This document shows, piece by piece, positions 46,517-57,035 of a stretch of 64,000 bases of DNA. The notes below the pieces were generated by a model, which was not told where the DNA came from, ran no database searches, and saw only the letters and a program-made list of their open reading frames with translations. Source of the DNA: Alisma plantago-aquatica (lineage: Eukaryota; Streptophyta; Magnoliopsida; Alismatales; Alismataceae); NCBI GenBank assembly GCA_963693085.1, contig OY856413.1, positions 546,026,879 through 546,090,878 on the forward strand. Direction: 5' to 3'. Each line of letters starts with the position of its first letter. Within the stretch, counting starts at the first letter, position 1. Both the position numbers and the translations under genes were made by a program.

Positions 46517-47350
46517 TGTCTTAACCAGCAAAATCTGTATGGTTGGTAGTTGTTGCTTATTATTTCTAGTAGGGAAGAGCAAGGCCCTACCATTGCATTT
46601 GTGGCTTTAGACTTGATCCATTTAGGCTTACGATTCCTTGTTGCAGAGGCAGACTTGGTTGGAAAGTGAGGCCTATGTTTTGATAGACCCCCCACCTCTT
46701 TATGGAATTTTCAATATGAACACCTAATTGTATGAGTTCTGGAAAGGTATTATACCTCTATAAGGATAAAAGAGTGGTAAGATCTAGGGTGTTCGCTCAG
46801 ATCACCATGTCCAACACCTCCTTATCAATAGGCTTGAACTACAGTCGAGCGGACATCTCTTTCCATCGTCTTACAAGAATGGAGAAGATTTTGTTAGCCT
46901 TCTATCATAGTGCTTCTAGGTTCTCTTTGGTGGGAACTTGGTCTAGATTCCAAGAATATTGATCAACAAACTTTTTGACCATCTTGGTCTAGTTAATGAT
47001 GGTTGTCAAGTCTTGTTTGCTGTACCATGCCAACGTGAGCCATGTCAGGTTCCTATAGGAGCAACACATTAATACCTCATCATCATCTTGGACCTCTATC
47101 ATGTTTGAACAGTATGCCTTGATGTGGGCCATTGGGTCCCCCTTTTCAGAGTAGTTATGGAACTTAGCATGTTGAAGTTTTCCAATGATTTTGCATCTAG
47201 GAAATGGCAGAAGTCGCTCAAAAATTTCCCATTGAATTTCTTCCCTTCTAACTATTTGATTTTCTATAAGATCTCAAGCAAAAGGTGGTCTATGGTGGCG
47301 GGTCTAGATCAACATATTCTTGGTGAGTGGCTACCACTAATATAGAAGTG
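46517..47350 (-). pseudogene. Tat/Ogre-like gag relic
   Basis: On the minus strand: DPMAHIKAYCSNMIEVQDDD, then YRNLTWLTLAWYSKQDLTTI, KKFVDQYSWNLDQVPTKENL, EAL, KANKIFSILVRRWKEMSARL (about 47150-46850). This is the retrotransposon gag fold of the Tat/Ogre lineage, where the usual reading is W(Y/F).LP...I.S..L...F...Y......PT...L. Stops break it after TTIIN, EAL and SARL. It is cut by element 2 at 46516 and continues at 37664 into the linker and protease relic. Confidence 0.75.
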
Positions 47351-48560
47351 ATTTGATTGCCATAGGAAACACCATCTATACCAGTGGTGGGAATGCATAC
47401 TATCCTCATGTTGTACTAGTAGGGTGGTGGATAAAGAGAGTGTAGTCTAGGGATGAGTCCCCAATCATTTAGATGTTGTGCTTGAAGCTTTAGTACAATG
47501 TTGTATTTCTTAGCCTCTTTAGCATCTTCTTTTATGGCCACAACTTCCTCCTTATTTTTCCCTTATCTCTCTCCTTTGAGATTCAAGATAGATGTTGCCC
47601 CCTTTAGAGTTAGCCCAACGTTTGTGAATGGTGGACCCTAGTAGGCCCTAGCTGCAATGGTTGTGGTTTACGCTAGTGGGAACCCTACATGCCATATGAG
47701 AAGAATGGTGTTGATGATCTGACATATGTAGTTCCCTATCTTGAGAATCCCAAAAAGTTTCATCCTCCTGTGTATCCTGAGCTTGGTGTATGTGTGAGGG
47801 CATGTTAGTTAGTTTTTTGGTCTGCACTGTGGAGGACCTTCCTGAGAGGAAGATGTTTCTAGCATCACCATGGTTGATTTGTGCTTTTCACCTTCCACAA
47901 CTTCATCTTCATTGTTGTGTTCAACATCTCCATTGGAGTCTCTATTAGATTGGTGGTTGTGATGCTGCTTCTGACCATTTGGGTCAGTTGTTGGTGAGAT
48001 AGGGTGAAGTACATGTTCCTTGTCCTTCACGTGACATAATCAAATTCACATTAGTAGGATTCAAAAGTAGGGTGTAATATCGTATGAGAAGATACATTAT
48101 GTTTAGTAAGGGTCATGCATTATATCAAACAAGAAGTTAATATGACTTATCTCTTTGTCTGGGAGTTTCACAAAATATTGTCCCTAGTTAGTTGCCATCT
48201 TCTCATGTTGAAGGACACATGTGATGGATTTTTTTATCTATTTTTAGGTGATGCTACTTTCCCCTAGCCTAGATGAGATAAAGGAGTTAGTTCACATTTG
48301 ACATAAGATGTACTTGTTAATGCAATGGTAGGAAAAAGTAAAGATGGTGGATATAATTCTTCTTAGGGAAGTGTCCCAAAAGAATTGTTCAAAATAGGGT
48401 GGAAGGTGGGGATTCAAGTGGTATAAAGGATAAGGTATCCCCTACTAGGCCAGTGATTGTTCTTAATCAATCACTTTTTCCCCTTAGGATGTCCTCATCC
48501 AACAAGGTTCCCAAACTCAAACCATTGGCAGCATCTGTGACATCTTGCCCCCCCCCCCGA
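47350..48560 (-). other. Leader or gag N-terminal region of the Tat-like host
   Basis: Between the gag core and the probable primer site. The minus frame 48030-47809 is hydrophilic (many N, H, S and E) and without a domain. A run of 12 C near 48548-48559 is a homopolymer tract. No separate gene is seen. Confidence 0.35.
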
Positions 48561-48563
48561 TTT

Positions 48564-48585
48564 TTTCTGTTGGAGTCACTTCCCC
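48564..48585 (-). other. Possible primer binding site of the Tat-like host
   Basis: The minus strand reads GTGACTCCAACAGAAAAAATC, similar to the TGGTGACTCC(A/G)CTGGGGA type used by many Tat elements, with G-to-A changes in the second half. Position upstream of gag fits. Confidence 0.35.
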
Positions 48586-49019
48586 TTGGAAGTGACGAGT
48601 CTTCAACAAGGAGGGAGCATCATCTTGGCATCTCCTTATATGTGGAGTTGGGTATGGGTCATGGTCCTGTTTTAGATCACAATAAATGACCATAAATGTA
48701 GTCATGAAGATCGCATGATGGTCTAATGTTAAGGTCATAGTCTAGTACTACAACTGTGAGCATTAAAGGAGTTGGGTGGTCCAATTTTAGGTCTTAGTCA
48801 AGGGCCCTAAATGTGGGCAGACCTAGTATTGACATGTGACGTCTCAGTCAAAATTGAAGAACTGCCTCACTCTATAGGGTTTTCAAAGCAAGGCGCCTTT
48901 AGAAAGAAATTTTTCTACTCTTTTAGAGACTACTTAGTATGGTTTTCAAAAAACAAGTTCATTTTTTTTCAAAAAGTCATCAACCTTTTCTATGATCATG
49001 GAATTTGAGAAACTGGTTG

Positions 49020-49760
49020 ATATTTAAAAAGATTACTTAATTTGAAAATATTTTTTATCTTTAAAGTGATTTCTTGATTTGAATTTGTTAATCATCTAAA
49101 CAGATCATTTGGATTTGAACAGATAGTTTATTCTCTTAGAAAGATTCTTTATTTGAAATTAAATAATGTTCTTCTCTCTTTTTACTCTACCACTACAAGG
49201 CCCAATGACCAAAAAATGAGTTTGATCCTAACTCAGAAGGAATGCCCGCTAGATGCTTAACACATGCAAGTTAATCTTAAAAAAATTGTTTGATTTTAAA
49301 TGGTTAATTTTCTGAAAAGATTGTTTGGATTTGAAAAGATTTTTAACCCTCTAATAAAGACTATTTGATTTGCAATTGTTAATCTTAAAAGTATTGTTTG
49401 ATTTGAATTTGTTAATCTTCAATTAAGATTGTTTAGATTTGAAAAGATTGTTGATCCTCTTAGAAAAATTTTTTGATTCGTAAAGATTGTTAATACTCTT
49501 AGAAGATTTATAGTATTTGAAAAGATTGTATTATCTTAATTTGAAATAGTTAATCTTTAGAAAGATTGTTTGATTAGAGATTGTTAATCCTAAAAAGATT
49601 GTTTGATTTGAGATTGTTAATCTTAAAAAGATTGTTTGATTTGAGATTGTTAATCTTTGAACATATTGTTTGCTTTGAAAAGTCTGTTAATCTTCTTAGA
49701 AAGATTTTTTGATTTGATATTGTCGATCTTCTAAAAAGATTTCTGATCTGCAGACTAGAG
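49020..49760. repeat. Degenerate AT-rich tandem repeat, period about 33 bases
   Basis: Repeated units around ATTGTTTGATTTGAGATTG and TTAATCTTAAAAAG. The cleanest adjacent units are at about 49560-49660 with a period near 33; others are diverged or interrupted (near 49150-49260). Confidence 0.8.
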
Positions 49761-50300
49761 GAGTTAAAAATGTCTCAAAAATTTTGGCAGCCACAAAGGA
49801 CATATGTATACAAATAAAATAACCTTCCCTTTTTACCCCATGAGTTTAGATCTACATTACACCCTCACTCGGACATGACCTACATAGAAGGGGTTGGTCC
49901 TTATCTTATCTATGGATAGATGGTACCCATTGAGGGGTAACTCGGGTACTGTAGATAAGAGTAGTGTTCAAAATACACCTCGTTACCATGGCAGTCATAA
50001 TCGTGAGTTCTAGGAGAGTGGGGTGTGTTCAAGGTCGTTGGACGTCCAGCTTAATGTTGTGTCGGTACCTTTATTAACACCCTACATCACTTCTAGGGAT
50101 CCAACATAAGGTTGGCACCCGTTCCATGCCACATAGGTTTGTAGGACTATAGAGTGCTATAGTTTTAGGGTTTTTAAGAAGCAAGCCCACAAAGCATGAA
50201 AGTCAATTATATCAAGATAAAGAAAAGGTAACAATATTTCTCAAGAATGACCAGATATTATTTCCAATATACATCTTCTATTCATCCTTTATTTTTCAAT

Positions 50301-50470
<170 letters not shown>

Positions 50471-51455
50471 TTCATTTCAAAAATTCAAGGGAGGCAAACA
50501 AAACCCTAAAAGGGAAGTGTTGCCAAAACTAAAAGTCAATCAGAAAAAATAAACGGAAAATAGAAAAATAAAAAACAAACTGCCAAAATTGATCAATGAC
50601 AAAAAGGAAAACAAGAGAGTGGGGTTGGTTGATCATGTCAATCTACAAGCAAGAGAGGGGAAGATCAGAGGTATGAGCAACCCATTTCCAAACCAACCAA
50701 AGAAAGAAATATGCCAAAAAATAAGGGAAAAATAGAAACAATTAAAAAATTGAACGACCATGTAGATGCTTAACTTTCACAAAAATATAGTAGGAATTGA
50801 ATTCAGATCATCTTGAAATCCCCAATGGATTTTGTAGTCTATTTCATCATGCCTAAAAAATATGGAAGAGATTTCTATCCTTTTGGTAGTGAAACTTTGT
50901 TTGGCGGTCGCATGGAAATTAAATGACAAGTGTCGGGAATCACCACCACATTCTATGTGGAAAATGAGGAAAACATGATAACGCATAGAATCTATAGTAG
51001 AAAAGTGATTCACCATATGGATCGAGTAAATAAGGAAATAAAAATAGGATAAACCCAAAAAAATTAGGTTCGACAATTTTGTTACGAGTGGGGAAGGATT
51101 AGCACCCCCATCTCATATGATAAATAGGTATGAATCCACTTTTTAGAAGATTGCAAAAAAAGACCAATTCAAAATAATAAAAAGACAATACATCAATTGG
51201 AAAACAAAAAATACATTTTTATTGGTGGCGGGCTTTTTAGGGTTAGGGATGTCCTCATCCTTCCCATCATTTCCCTAAAAGTCCTTTTTTTAAGTAAATT
51301 AGGGTCCTAATCACCGCACGACCTCCCACGGTGGAGATCCCTTATGAGTGATTAGGACCAATGCATAGGATTTAGAGGATGCTTAGAAAATGTAAGCTAA
51401 TGATAAGATCTTATGCAAAACAAAATAATAAAATAAAGTAACATAGCAGTATAAC

Positions 51456-51528
51456 AGAGTTGAGTAGAATAGAGTAGAGTAGAATAGAGTAGACTAGAAT
51501 AGAGTAGAGTAGAGTAGAGTAGAGTAGT
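51456..51528. repeat. AGAGT/AGAAT pentamer microsatellite
   Basis: About 14 pentamers, mostly AGAGT with AGAAT and one AGACT variant. Confidence 0.95.
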
Positions 51529-52291
51529 TATACCAAAGTAGATATATAAGTTATGATTATCATTTTAATGACCTACTAATGCAAACAAGGTAGGTGGTGC
51601 CAGAGGAAGGATCCTCTGATCATGAGTGATACGGAAATAAAAGAGAGAGGTAGTTTGATCCTTTGGATTCAAGAGATTGAAAGGGGCTGGAATAAGGTTG
51701 ATATGGGAGTACTTATAGGTAAATATTAGGTTCTAAGGTTCTGAATTGAACCTTGTTGAACATGTAGTACATCACTCTAATGTGCCATGTTCATGTGGTG
51801 CACGGATCAAGGAAGTCCTACATGGCACACATGGTGGATGGCTCGGATCAATTGGGTGTCTTGGTTGTATCAAAACTGATTTGTTGATTTTTTAGTAATT
51901 TTAGGAATGTTTTAGAGAAAATTGAAAAAAAATGTGGAGAGAAGAAATTCAAGATTATCCCTAGTTATATCGAGGAAAATCAATAAAATATTCTTAAGGG
52001 GACAAGGGTATTTTGGTTTAGATAATTGAACTAGGCAATATATGAAAAAGAGCTTGTCACAAGTAGATAAATTGAAGAGCAAATTGCACTTTTGGTTTGA
52101 AAGAGGTTTTTTTACAAAAAGCCCTGAACTAGATGGAAGTGGGTGTAAATGGGTGCATTAAATATGTGGTCAAATGTGGAAATATGATAAATTTGTAAAA
52201 TGTATGGAATATGAAATGGACTTCATGATTAGCTAGAAAATTATCATTAATCATGAATTTCTATTGAGTGAGCATAAATGGGGTGTCAACA

Positions 52292-52526
52292 TCCACCATT
52301 TTGGGAACAACCTACACTATACTTATAAAAGGAGAATCTAAAATGGGATATATAATTCCAGTTGTGAGCAGCTCAATGACCTCTAGATGAACCACCTCCC
52401 TCATGTTGGGGTTCAATTTTCACTGGGGATCTCTAGATGGCTTGTAGGCTTCCACCTTGGGGATCTTGTGCATGTAGATGGCTTGACTAATACATGTTAG
52501 AATAATCATTTGAATCATAACGCTAC
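52292..52526 (-). pseudogene. Second Athila-like pol fragment, start of RT
   Basis: The minus strand reads ISQAIYMHKIPKVEAYKPS and then LNPNMREVVHLEVIELLTTG, IIYPILDSPF. This is the same start-of-RT block as in the Athila relic at 17.5 kb, from a different copy. It ends at 52292 against the probable Tat LTR edge and is split from its upstream part by the Cassandra insertion. Confidence 0.7.
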
Positions 52527-52817
52527 TGTAACGTCCCAAGATTTGAGGCATTGGATAAGATGATCTTAAAAGGAACGATAGGACTACCCATATCACCAAG
52601 GTGCATCTCCTTTTCCAGGAGCCCATCACTAAAGAACACCATAGTTAAGTGTGCTCAGCTTGGAGTAGTACTATGATGGGTGACCAGTCAGGAAGTTGAC
52701 CCTGGCTTGTGTGTGAGTGAGGATAAAGCACGCAGTTAAGGCTAGTGGTGGTCTGTGGGACCAGTCATCATTCTGAAAACTCTACTAGAGCCTTGGGTAG
52801 TGGGCCCAGGCTTTACA
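52527..52817 (+). repeat. Cassandra 5' LTR
   Basis: 291 bp; starts TGTAACGTCC and ends GGCTTTACA, three bases before GGTATCAGAGC. About 90 percent or more like the right LTR by eye. Confidence 0.88.
52573..52705 (+). ncRNA. 5S rRNA-derived sequence in Cassandra 5' LTR
   Basis: The block containing GGAGCCCATCA, AGTTAAGTGTGCTCAGCT (box A region, 52643-52660), GGAGTAGTACTATGATGGG and TGACC (box C region, 52675-52685) matches the plant 5S order GGATCCCATC, AGTTAAGCGTGCTTGGGC, AGAGTAGTACTAGGATGGGTGACC. It is not a functional 5S gene: the 5' third is weak and the ends are lost. The internal promoter boxes are fairly well kept. Confidence 0.85.
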
Positions 52818-52819
52818 AA

Positions 52820-52831
52820 TGGTATCAGAGC
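52820..52831 (+). other. Cassandra primer binding site, first copy
   Basis: TGGTATCAGAGC after the left LTR, a full Met-type match. The next base pair runs straight into the inverted-repeat unit. Confidence 0.8.
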
Positions 52832-52833
52832 AA

Positions 52834-53048
52834 TGTAATGACCCCGCCTCCCGGTAACCCCCAATCAAGGGAGACCAAAAGGTCAGAGCCGCTATCCCAA
52901 ATAACCCAAGATCCATGGTTTTACATTTAATCAATAATAACTACTAAATTCTACTAAAACTATACTGGAAAGTTGAGTTATTTGGGATAGCAGCTCTGAC
53001 CTTTTGGTTTCCCTTGATTGGGGGTTACAGAGAGGCAGGGTCAGTACA
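52834..53048. repeat. 215-bp inverted-repeat unit made from a Del/Tekay LTR start
   Basis: Starts TGTAATGACCCCGCCTCC and ends AGGCAGGGTCAGTACA. The first about 72 bases and the last about 72 bases are inverted copies of one another with few mismatches; the loop is about 71 bases. The left arm plus loop follows the first about 140 bases of the element 3 LTR (26572 onward: same GTAACCCCCAAT, AGGGAGAC, GTCAGAG and AAATTCTACTA words). It is therefore an LTR start joined to its own reverse complement, not a typical transposase-mobilised MITE. A second primer site follows it. Confidence 0.8.
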
Positions 53049-53050
53049 TT

Positions 53051-53062
53051 TGGTATCAGAGC
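53051..53062 (+). other. Second Met-type primer site after the inverted-repeat unit
   Basis: TGGTATCAGAGC again, a repeat of 52820-52831 on the far side of the palindromic unit. Confidence 0.75.
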
Positions 53063-53342
53063 CAAATCTCCTCCAGTAGGTGGGGCCCACATGGGTTGTG
53101 GAATTCCAGTCTTTGAGCGGTGCGGTCCACACAAGTTGGAAAGGGCTATCCGAGTTCATGGAGCCTCCCATGCCCTGGTAGTGTCCATGCATGTTGGAAA
53201 GGGCTATCTGAGTTGATGGATCCACCCTTGCGTTGGTAGTCGTGATCGAGAGCTGGGTGTTCATGGCCATTTGGTTCAACACTGAAATGGGGAATGATTA
53301 TGAGGTTGTATAGTTCAGCCTTGACGAGGACATCAAGAGTCT

Positions 53343-53355
53343 AAGTGGGAGAGAT
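53343..53355 (+). other. Cassandra polypurine tract
   Basis: AAGTGGGAGAGAT directly before the right LTR start TGTAGCGTC. Confidence 0.7.
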
Positions 53356-53646
53356 TGTAGCGTCTGAAGATTTGAGACCTTGGATAAAATGATCTTAAAA
53401 GGAGTGATAGGACTACCCATATCACCAAGGTGCATCTCCTTTTCTAGGAGCCCATCACTAAAGAACTCCATAGTTAAGCGTGCTCAGCTTGGAGTAGTAC
53501 TAGGATGGGTAACCAATCAGGAAGTTGACCCTGACTTGTGTGTGAGTGGGGATAAAGCATGTAGTTAAGGCTAGTGGTGGTCTGTGGGACCAGTCATCAT
53601 TCCCAAAACTCTACTAGAGCCTTGGGCAGTGGGCCCAAGCTTTATA
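53356..53646 (+). repeat. Cassandra 3' LTR
   Basis: 291 bp, the same length as the left LTR; terminal ACA has become ATA. Confidence 0.88.
53402..53534 (+). ncRNA. 5S rRNA-derived sequence in Cassandra 3' LTR
   Basis: Closer to 5S than the left copy: GAACTCCATAGTTAAGCGTG (53463-53482), GGAGTAGTACTAGGATGGGT, with box C changed to GGATGGGTAACC. A relic, not a 5S gene. Confidence 0.85.
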
Positions 53647-54000
53647 AATCTTTCTTTTCTATAACTTGGTCATCTGCATGTCTTCTTGTTCTTGTGTGAG
53701 ATCTAAATTTATAATCCCAGGAAAATTTTCTACTCCTTAAGAAAAACATACTTCAACCCCTCATATAGGACCTTCATCTATGGTGCCTTAGGTGGCTCTA
53801 CTTTTTCTTAAAATGTTGATATCATCTTTATCTCTTCGAATTTATTATTGGGCTTCTCTTCTTAGGTGTCCAAGTGGAATTGACATTGGCTAACCAGCTC
53901 ATCATCAAAATTTGACCATTTGTAATGGTGAGGGTTGTTTGTGATAGATCTTTCATTACTTTACTATTGTGACAATATCAATTTTCTCTCTCTGTGACTA
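53647..54000 (-). pseudogene. Second Athila-like pol fragment, protease-RT linker
   Basis: The stretch 53710-53830 resembles 17840-17955 of the other Athila relic (shared GGAAAA-TTTC, ACACTTCA-CCCTC and GTGCCTTAGG/GTGTCTC-type words on the plus strand), placing it upstream of the RT start at 52.4 kb. The Cassandra TRIM therefore sits inside this pol copy. Confidence 0.5.
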
Positions 54001-57000
54001 CACCCTTTCTCTCTCTATTAGTGGCCCACATACTCAATTAAGTTTAGATGCATACTTGGATGTGATGCAATGCTCCATTACAGTCACTCGACATTACTTT
54101 GCATGTTTTACCTATGTTACATGCCTTAATGTATCATGATTTTGTCTTTAATTTTGATCCTCATCGTGATAATCTCATCTTCATAAGGTATGTCAAGTTG
54201 TATAGGATTCAAATACGAATCTAACGACTAAAAAATCATCCTTGCCAAGCGTTGGTATCCCAAGTTACGGGCATTTGAACTATACTAATTAATCTTTTAT
54301 TTACACTCAGTTTAGCCTTTTTAGGCCCAATTTTAGTTGTGGCTCATTAGGGGAGAGTGGCCCAGCCACTTGTTCCTCCTTTCCCATCCTCATCAGGAAA
54401 TGGTCATCGGGTTGGAAGAGGTTTCTTTGACCTCCACCCAAATCTAGAAATGGAGGAGAACATTGGTATTGGTTTGAACCCTAACTTGCCCATCTATAAA
54501 ACTCCCTCATCCAACCCTAATTCCCTTTCTTCATTTCTTCTTTTTCCTAGATTTTCTTGCTTCTTAATGGCCATAAATCACCAAATGTACCTCTTTGAGT
54601 TATGTTTCTACCATGGGAGGGAAAGAGCTCCTTCTCCTTGCAACTCCATAGCACCATTGGCCCTCGTCGCTGACTCTGTCCTCCCTTCAGCACCAGGATT
54701 AGCCGCCACCATTCTTCCTTCCTCACTCCTACCTCCCACCTCATCTATGTGTTTCTTGGTATATCATGCCCTGGAAGGCTTCCTGCTTGAACCCGCCCCT
54801 CATTTCCACCTTAGGAAGTGTGAATGACAGTGGCGAGGAGAACCTAGGGCACGAAGGCCACACCCTTGCCCTTGGTTGTCCTTGATCGGTCTTACCTTAG
54901 GACACTAGAGGTAGTTGATTGCCAGAGAGTGGGGGCACAAGATCCCCTATTTATCCCATGTTCTACTACCAAGGAATAGAGATCGTGTAGAGTTGGAGTA
55001 GCGGAAGATAGGTGGGTGGTTCACAGGGGCTGGAAACCTCACCTTTGTGGTAGTCGATGGGTATGAAGTTGTGGAAGGTGGTGACCAGAGTCCCTCAAAT
55101 GCTCCTCCATGGTGAAATCAAAAGTACAGTGACCAAAGTTAGTGGTTAGAAAGAGGGCGGGCACGACCATTAGATCTGCATCAAACGACTGAAATTTCTA
55201 CATAAATGAGATGTAACTCTGTAAGCCTTTCTTCATATAGTTTTTAATGCACATTTTGTAAAAATGATAACTCTCAATCTCTTGGGCTAAATCTAACATA
55301 TTATATATGAATATTGATCATCTCGACAAAACCTACATATTGGTCTTGGTTCTAAATTCTGATTTCACTTCATGTTCCCTGTTCCCCTAAAAGATGCTAA
55401 ATTTAGTCTTTTGAATGAATTACATGTATGGACATGATAAAGTTGGGAACTTAGATGCACCATCATCCACCTAATCATGAAAAATGTATCTCTTTCATAT
55501 TCTTGAATTGAATGAGGGTCTTGATCACCCCAATTTCTCATGAATGACCTTAATTGTACATATGTTCCTAGTTTGGGACTCTAGTGATGTACTTTTCCAT
55601 ATCAATACTAATCTTGTTCCTAATGAAATCTAAGTACTTATATGTAATGGAAATCAGTAACTTTATGATGCCATATGGTACTCATATCCACCATTGTCCT
55701 CTTTTGCTATGTTTGTTTTTATGTCACCTAATGCTTTGAATGCACACTTTCTATGTGAATGAATGGTTATACTTGATTTAAATGATATGCTTGACCTACT
55801 TGATGCATCATACAATATTATATCTTCCAAATCAGTAACCTTAAGATGGTTGGTGTCCTTAAATACAATGATCAACCATCTTTCTCTATGGTGGGGTTTG
55901 TAACCCTAGTTTGCCTAATGTGACCTTGTGCCTTGAATTGGGGTTCTTATGCCCTAATCTCACATGGATCTTGTTATTATGAACTCCTTCTCTAATCTAT
56001 TTTGAATCTAATAATAATGCTTTTCCTTGACGTGGATGTTCACCTAAGTCCTATGTTGACCCACAATGACATATGAACTATATTGATGATTACATGCATG
56101 ATTGAAATGTTTATATCCAATGTTGGGATTACGATGCATAAACCCTCGGGGACATCCACCAATACTAGAACATGATTCTTATGTCAACACTTTCCTGATC
56201 CATAGAATGATTTATGCTTGTATCCCTTATCTTATTTGGATCATGACCATGTATGCCCTGTTATGAGTCTTTTACCCTAGAATGTACATGAGGAACATGA
56301 ATCTTGTAATAGTCATATTAAATGCATGGAACCTCGAAATGACATGAAATTTGAACATCACCTTTATGAGGGATACTAGATCAATAAAATACCCTCAAAC
56401 ATACTAATAAGCAACTTGTAACCTAACTTGGTCAAACCCCTAAAATAAGTATATTAGGATTCATGACCATAAACTAATGCATGTATATGATCTTGTGCTT
56501 AATTAGAGGTTGCTTATGGCTAGATGGTCAAGGATAAGTTAAGTTATGAATCTCTCAATAAGGTACAAGTGAAATAGTTATATGACTATGGCTTTCTTGC
56601 TTGAAATGTGATACATAAGTATGCTTGTTTACTTTCTCAAATATTGCCATGTAGTATTCAAGTATGTACTCGATGTTTGTCTTGCATTGTTGTTTTATAA
56701 CTTTCAAACATAACATGGAAACTCCATTATAGAGGTGGTGAAACCTGATTCTACCCAGCTACTTTTTTCATGATCTAAACTCAATTTTAATCCCACTCTT
56801 TTAGTTTCCCTTACAATTAGTTTAATGAAATCCAATCAACTCCTGGTTCTAAATAGTAGTCTTAGTTCACTGGATACAACTAGAAATGTTCTTAAAAACA
56901 TTATCCCTTGGGATTTGATCCTTATCTATGTTGTGATGAGACCCATTTGCTTGTCGGTAGTATGATTGCATATTATTTTGATAAAACCTTAGGGATTTCT

Positions 57001-57035
57001 TAGGTGAATTTGTTAGTGCAATAAAACTCACGTCA
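54001..57035 (+). repeat. Plus-strand Athila-like LTR (left edge uncertain)
   Basis: The last 265 bases (56770-57035) are similar, in the opposite orientation, to the LTR end at 31530-31780, ending GTCA at 57035. A TATA box at 54493-54501 has the same orientation. No primer site of the Asp type follows, so this may be a solo or 3' LTR or a rearranged copy. The ORF at 54357-54827 (156 codons) overlaps the TATA box and start region and shows no known domain. Confidence 0.45.
54493..54501 (+). promoter_or_regulatory. TATA box of the plus-strand LTR
   Basis: TCTATAAAACTCCCTC, followed by a pyrimidine-rich leader. Confidence 0.5.

Larger units (their letters stand above)
52527..53646 (+). mobile_element. 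Cassandra-type TRIM with 5S rRNA-bearing LTRs
   Basis: Two 291-bp LTRs (52527-52817 and 53356-53646), start TGTA(A/G)CGTC, end CTTTACA/CTTTATA. Each contains a 5S rRNA-derived block. A Met-type primer site follows the left LTR and a purine tract (AAGTGGGAGAGAT) precedes the right LTR. There is no coding capacity. Cassandra elements are known to carry 5S sequences with the RNA polymerase III internal promoter in LTRs of about this size. The internal part is enlarged by a 215-bp inverted-repeat unit. No matching target duplication was found (GCTAC on the left, AATCT on the right), so one flank may have been altered. Confidence 0.88.

Noticed and set aside
52834..53048. Ordinary MITE with terminal inverted repeats
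   Set aside because: The arms are copies of a retrotransposon LTR start, no clear flanking target duplication was seen, and a primer site follows.
52573..53534. Genuine 5S rRNA genes
   Set aside because: Both 5S-like blocks are incomplete at the ends and lie inside paired TGTA...ACA LTRs with primer site and purine tract, so they are Cassandra LTR parts.
54357..54827. 156-codon plus-strand ORF
   Set aside because: It starts upstream of the TATA box and covers the LTR promoter area, with no domain; probably a chance frame in proline/serine-rich, pyrimidine-rich DNA.
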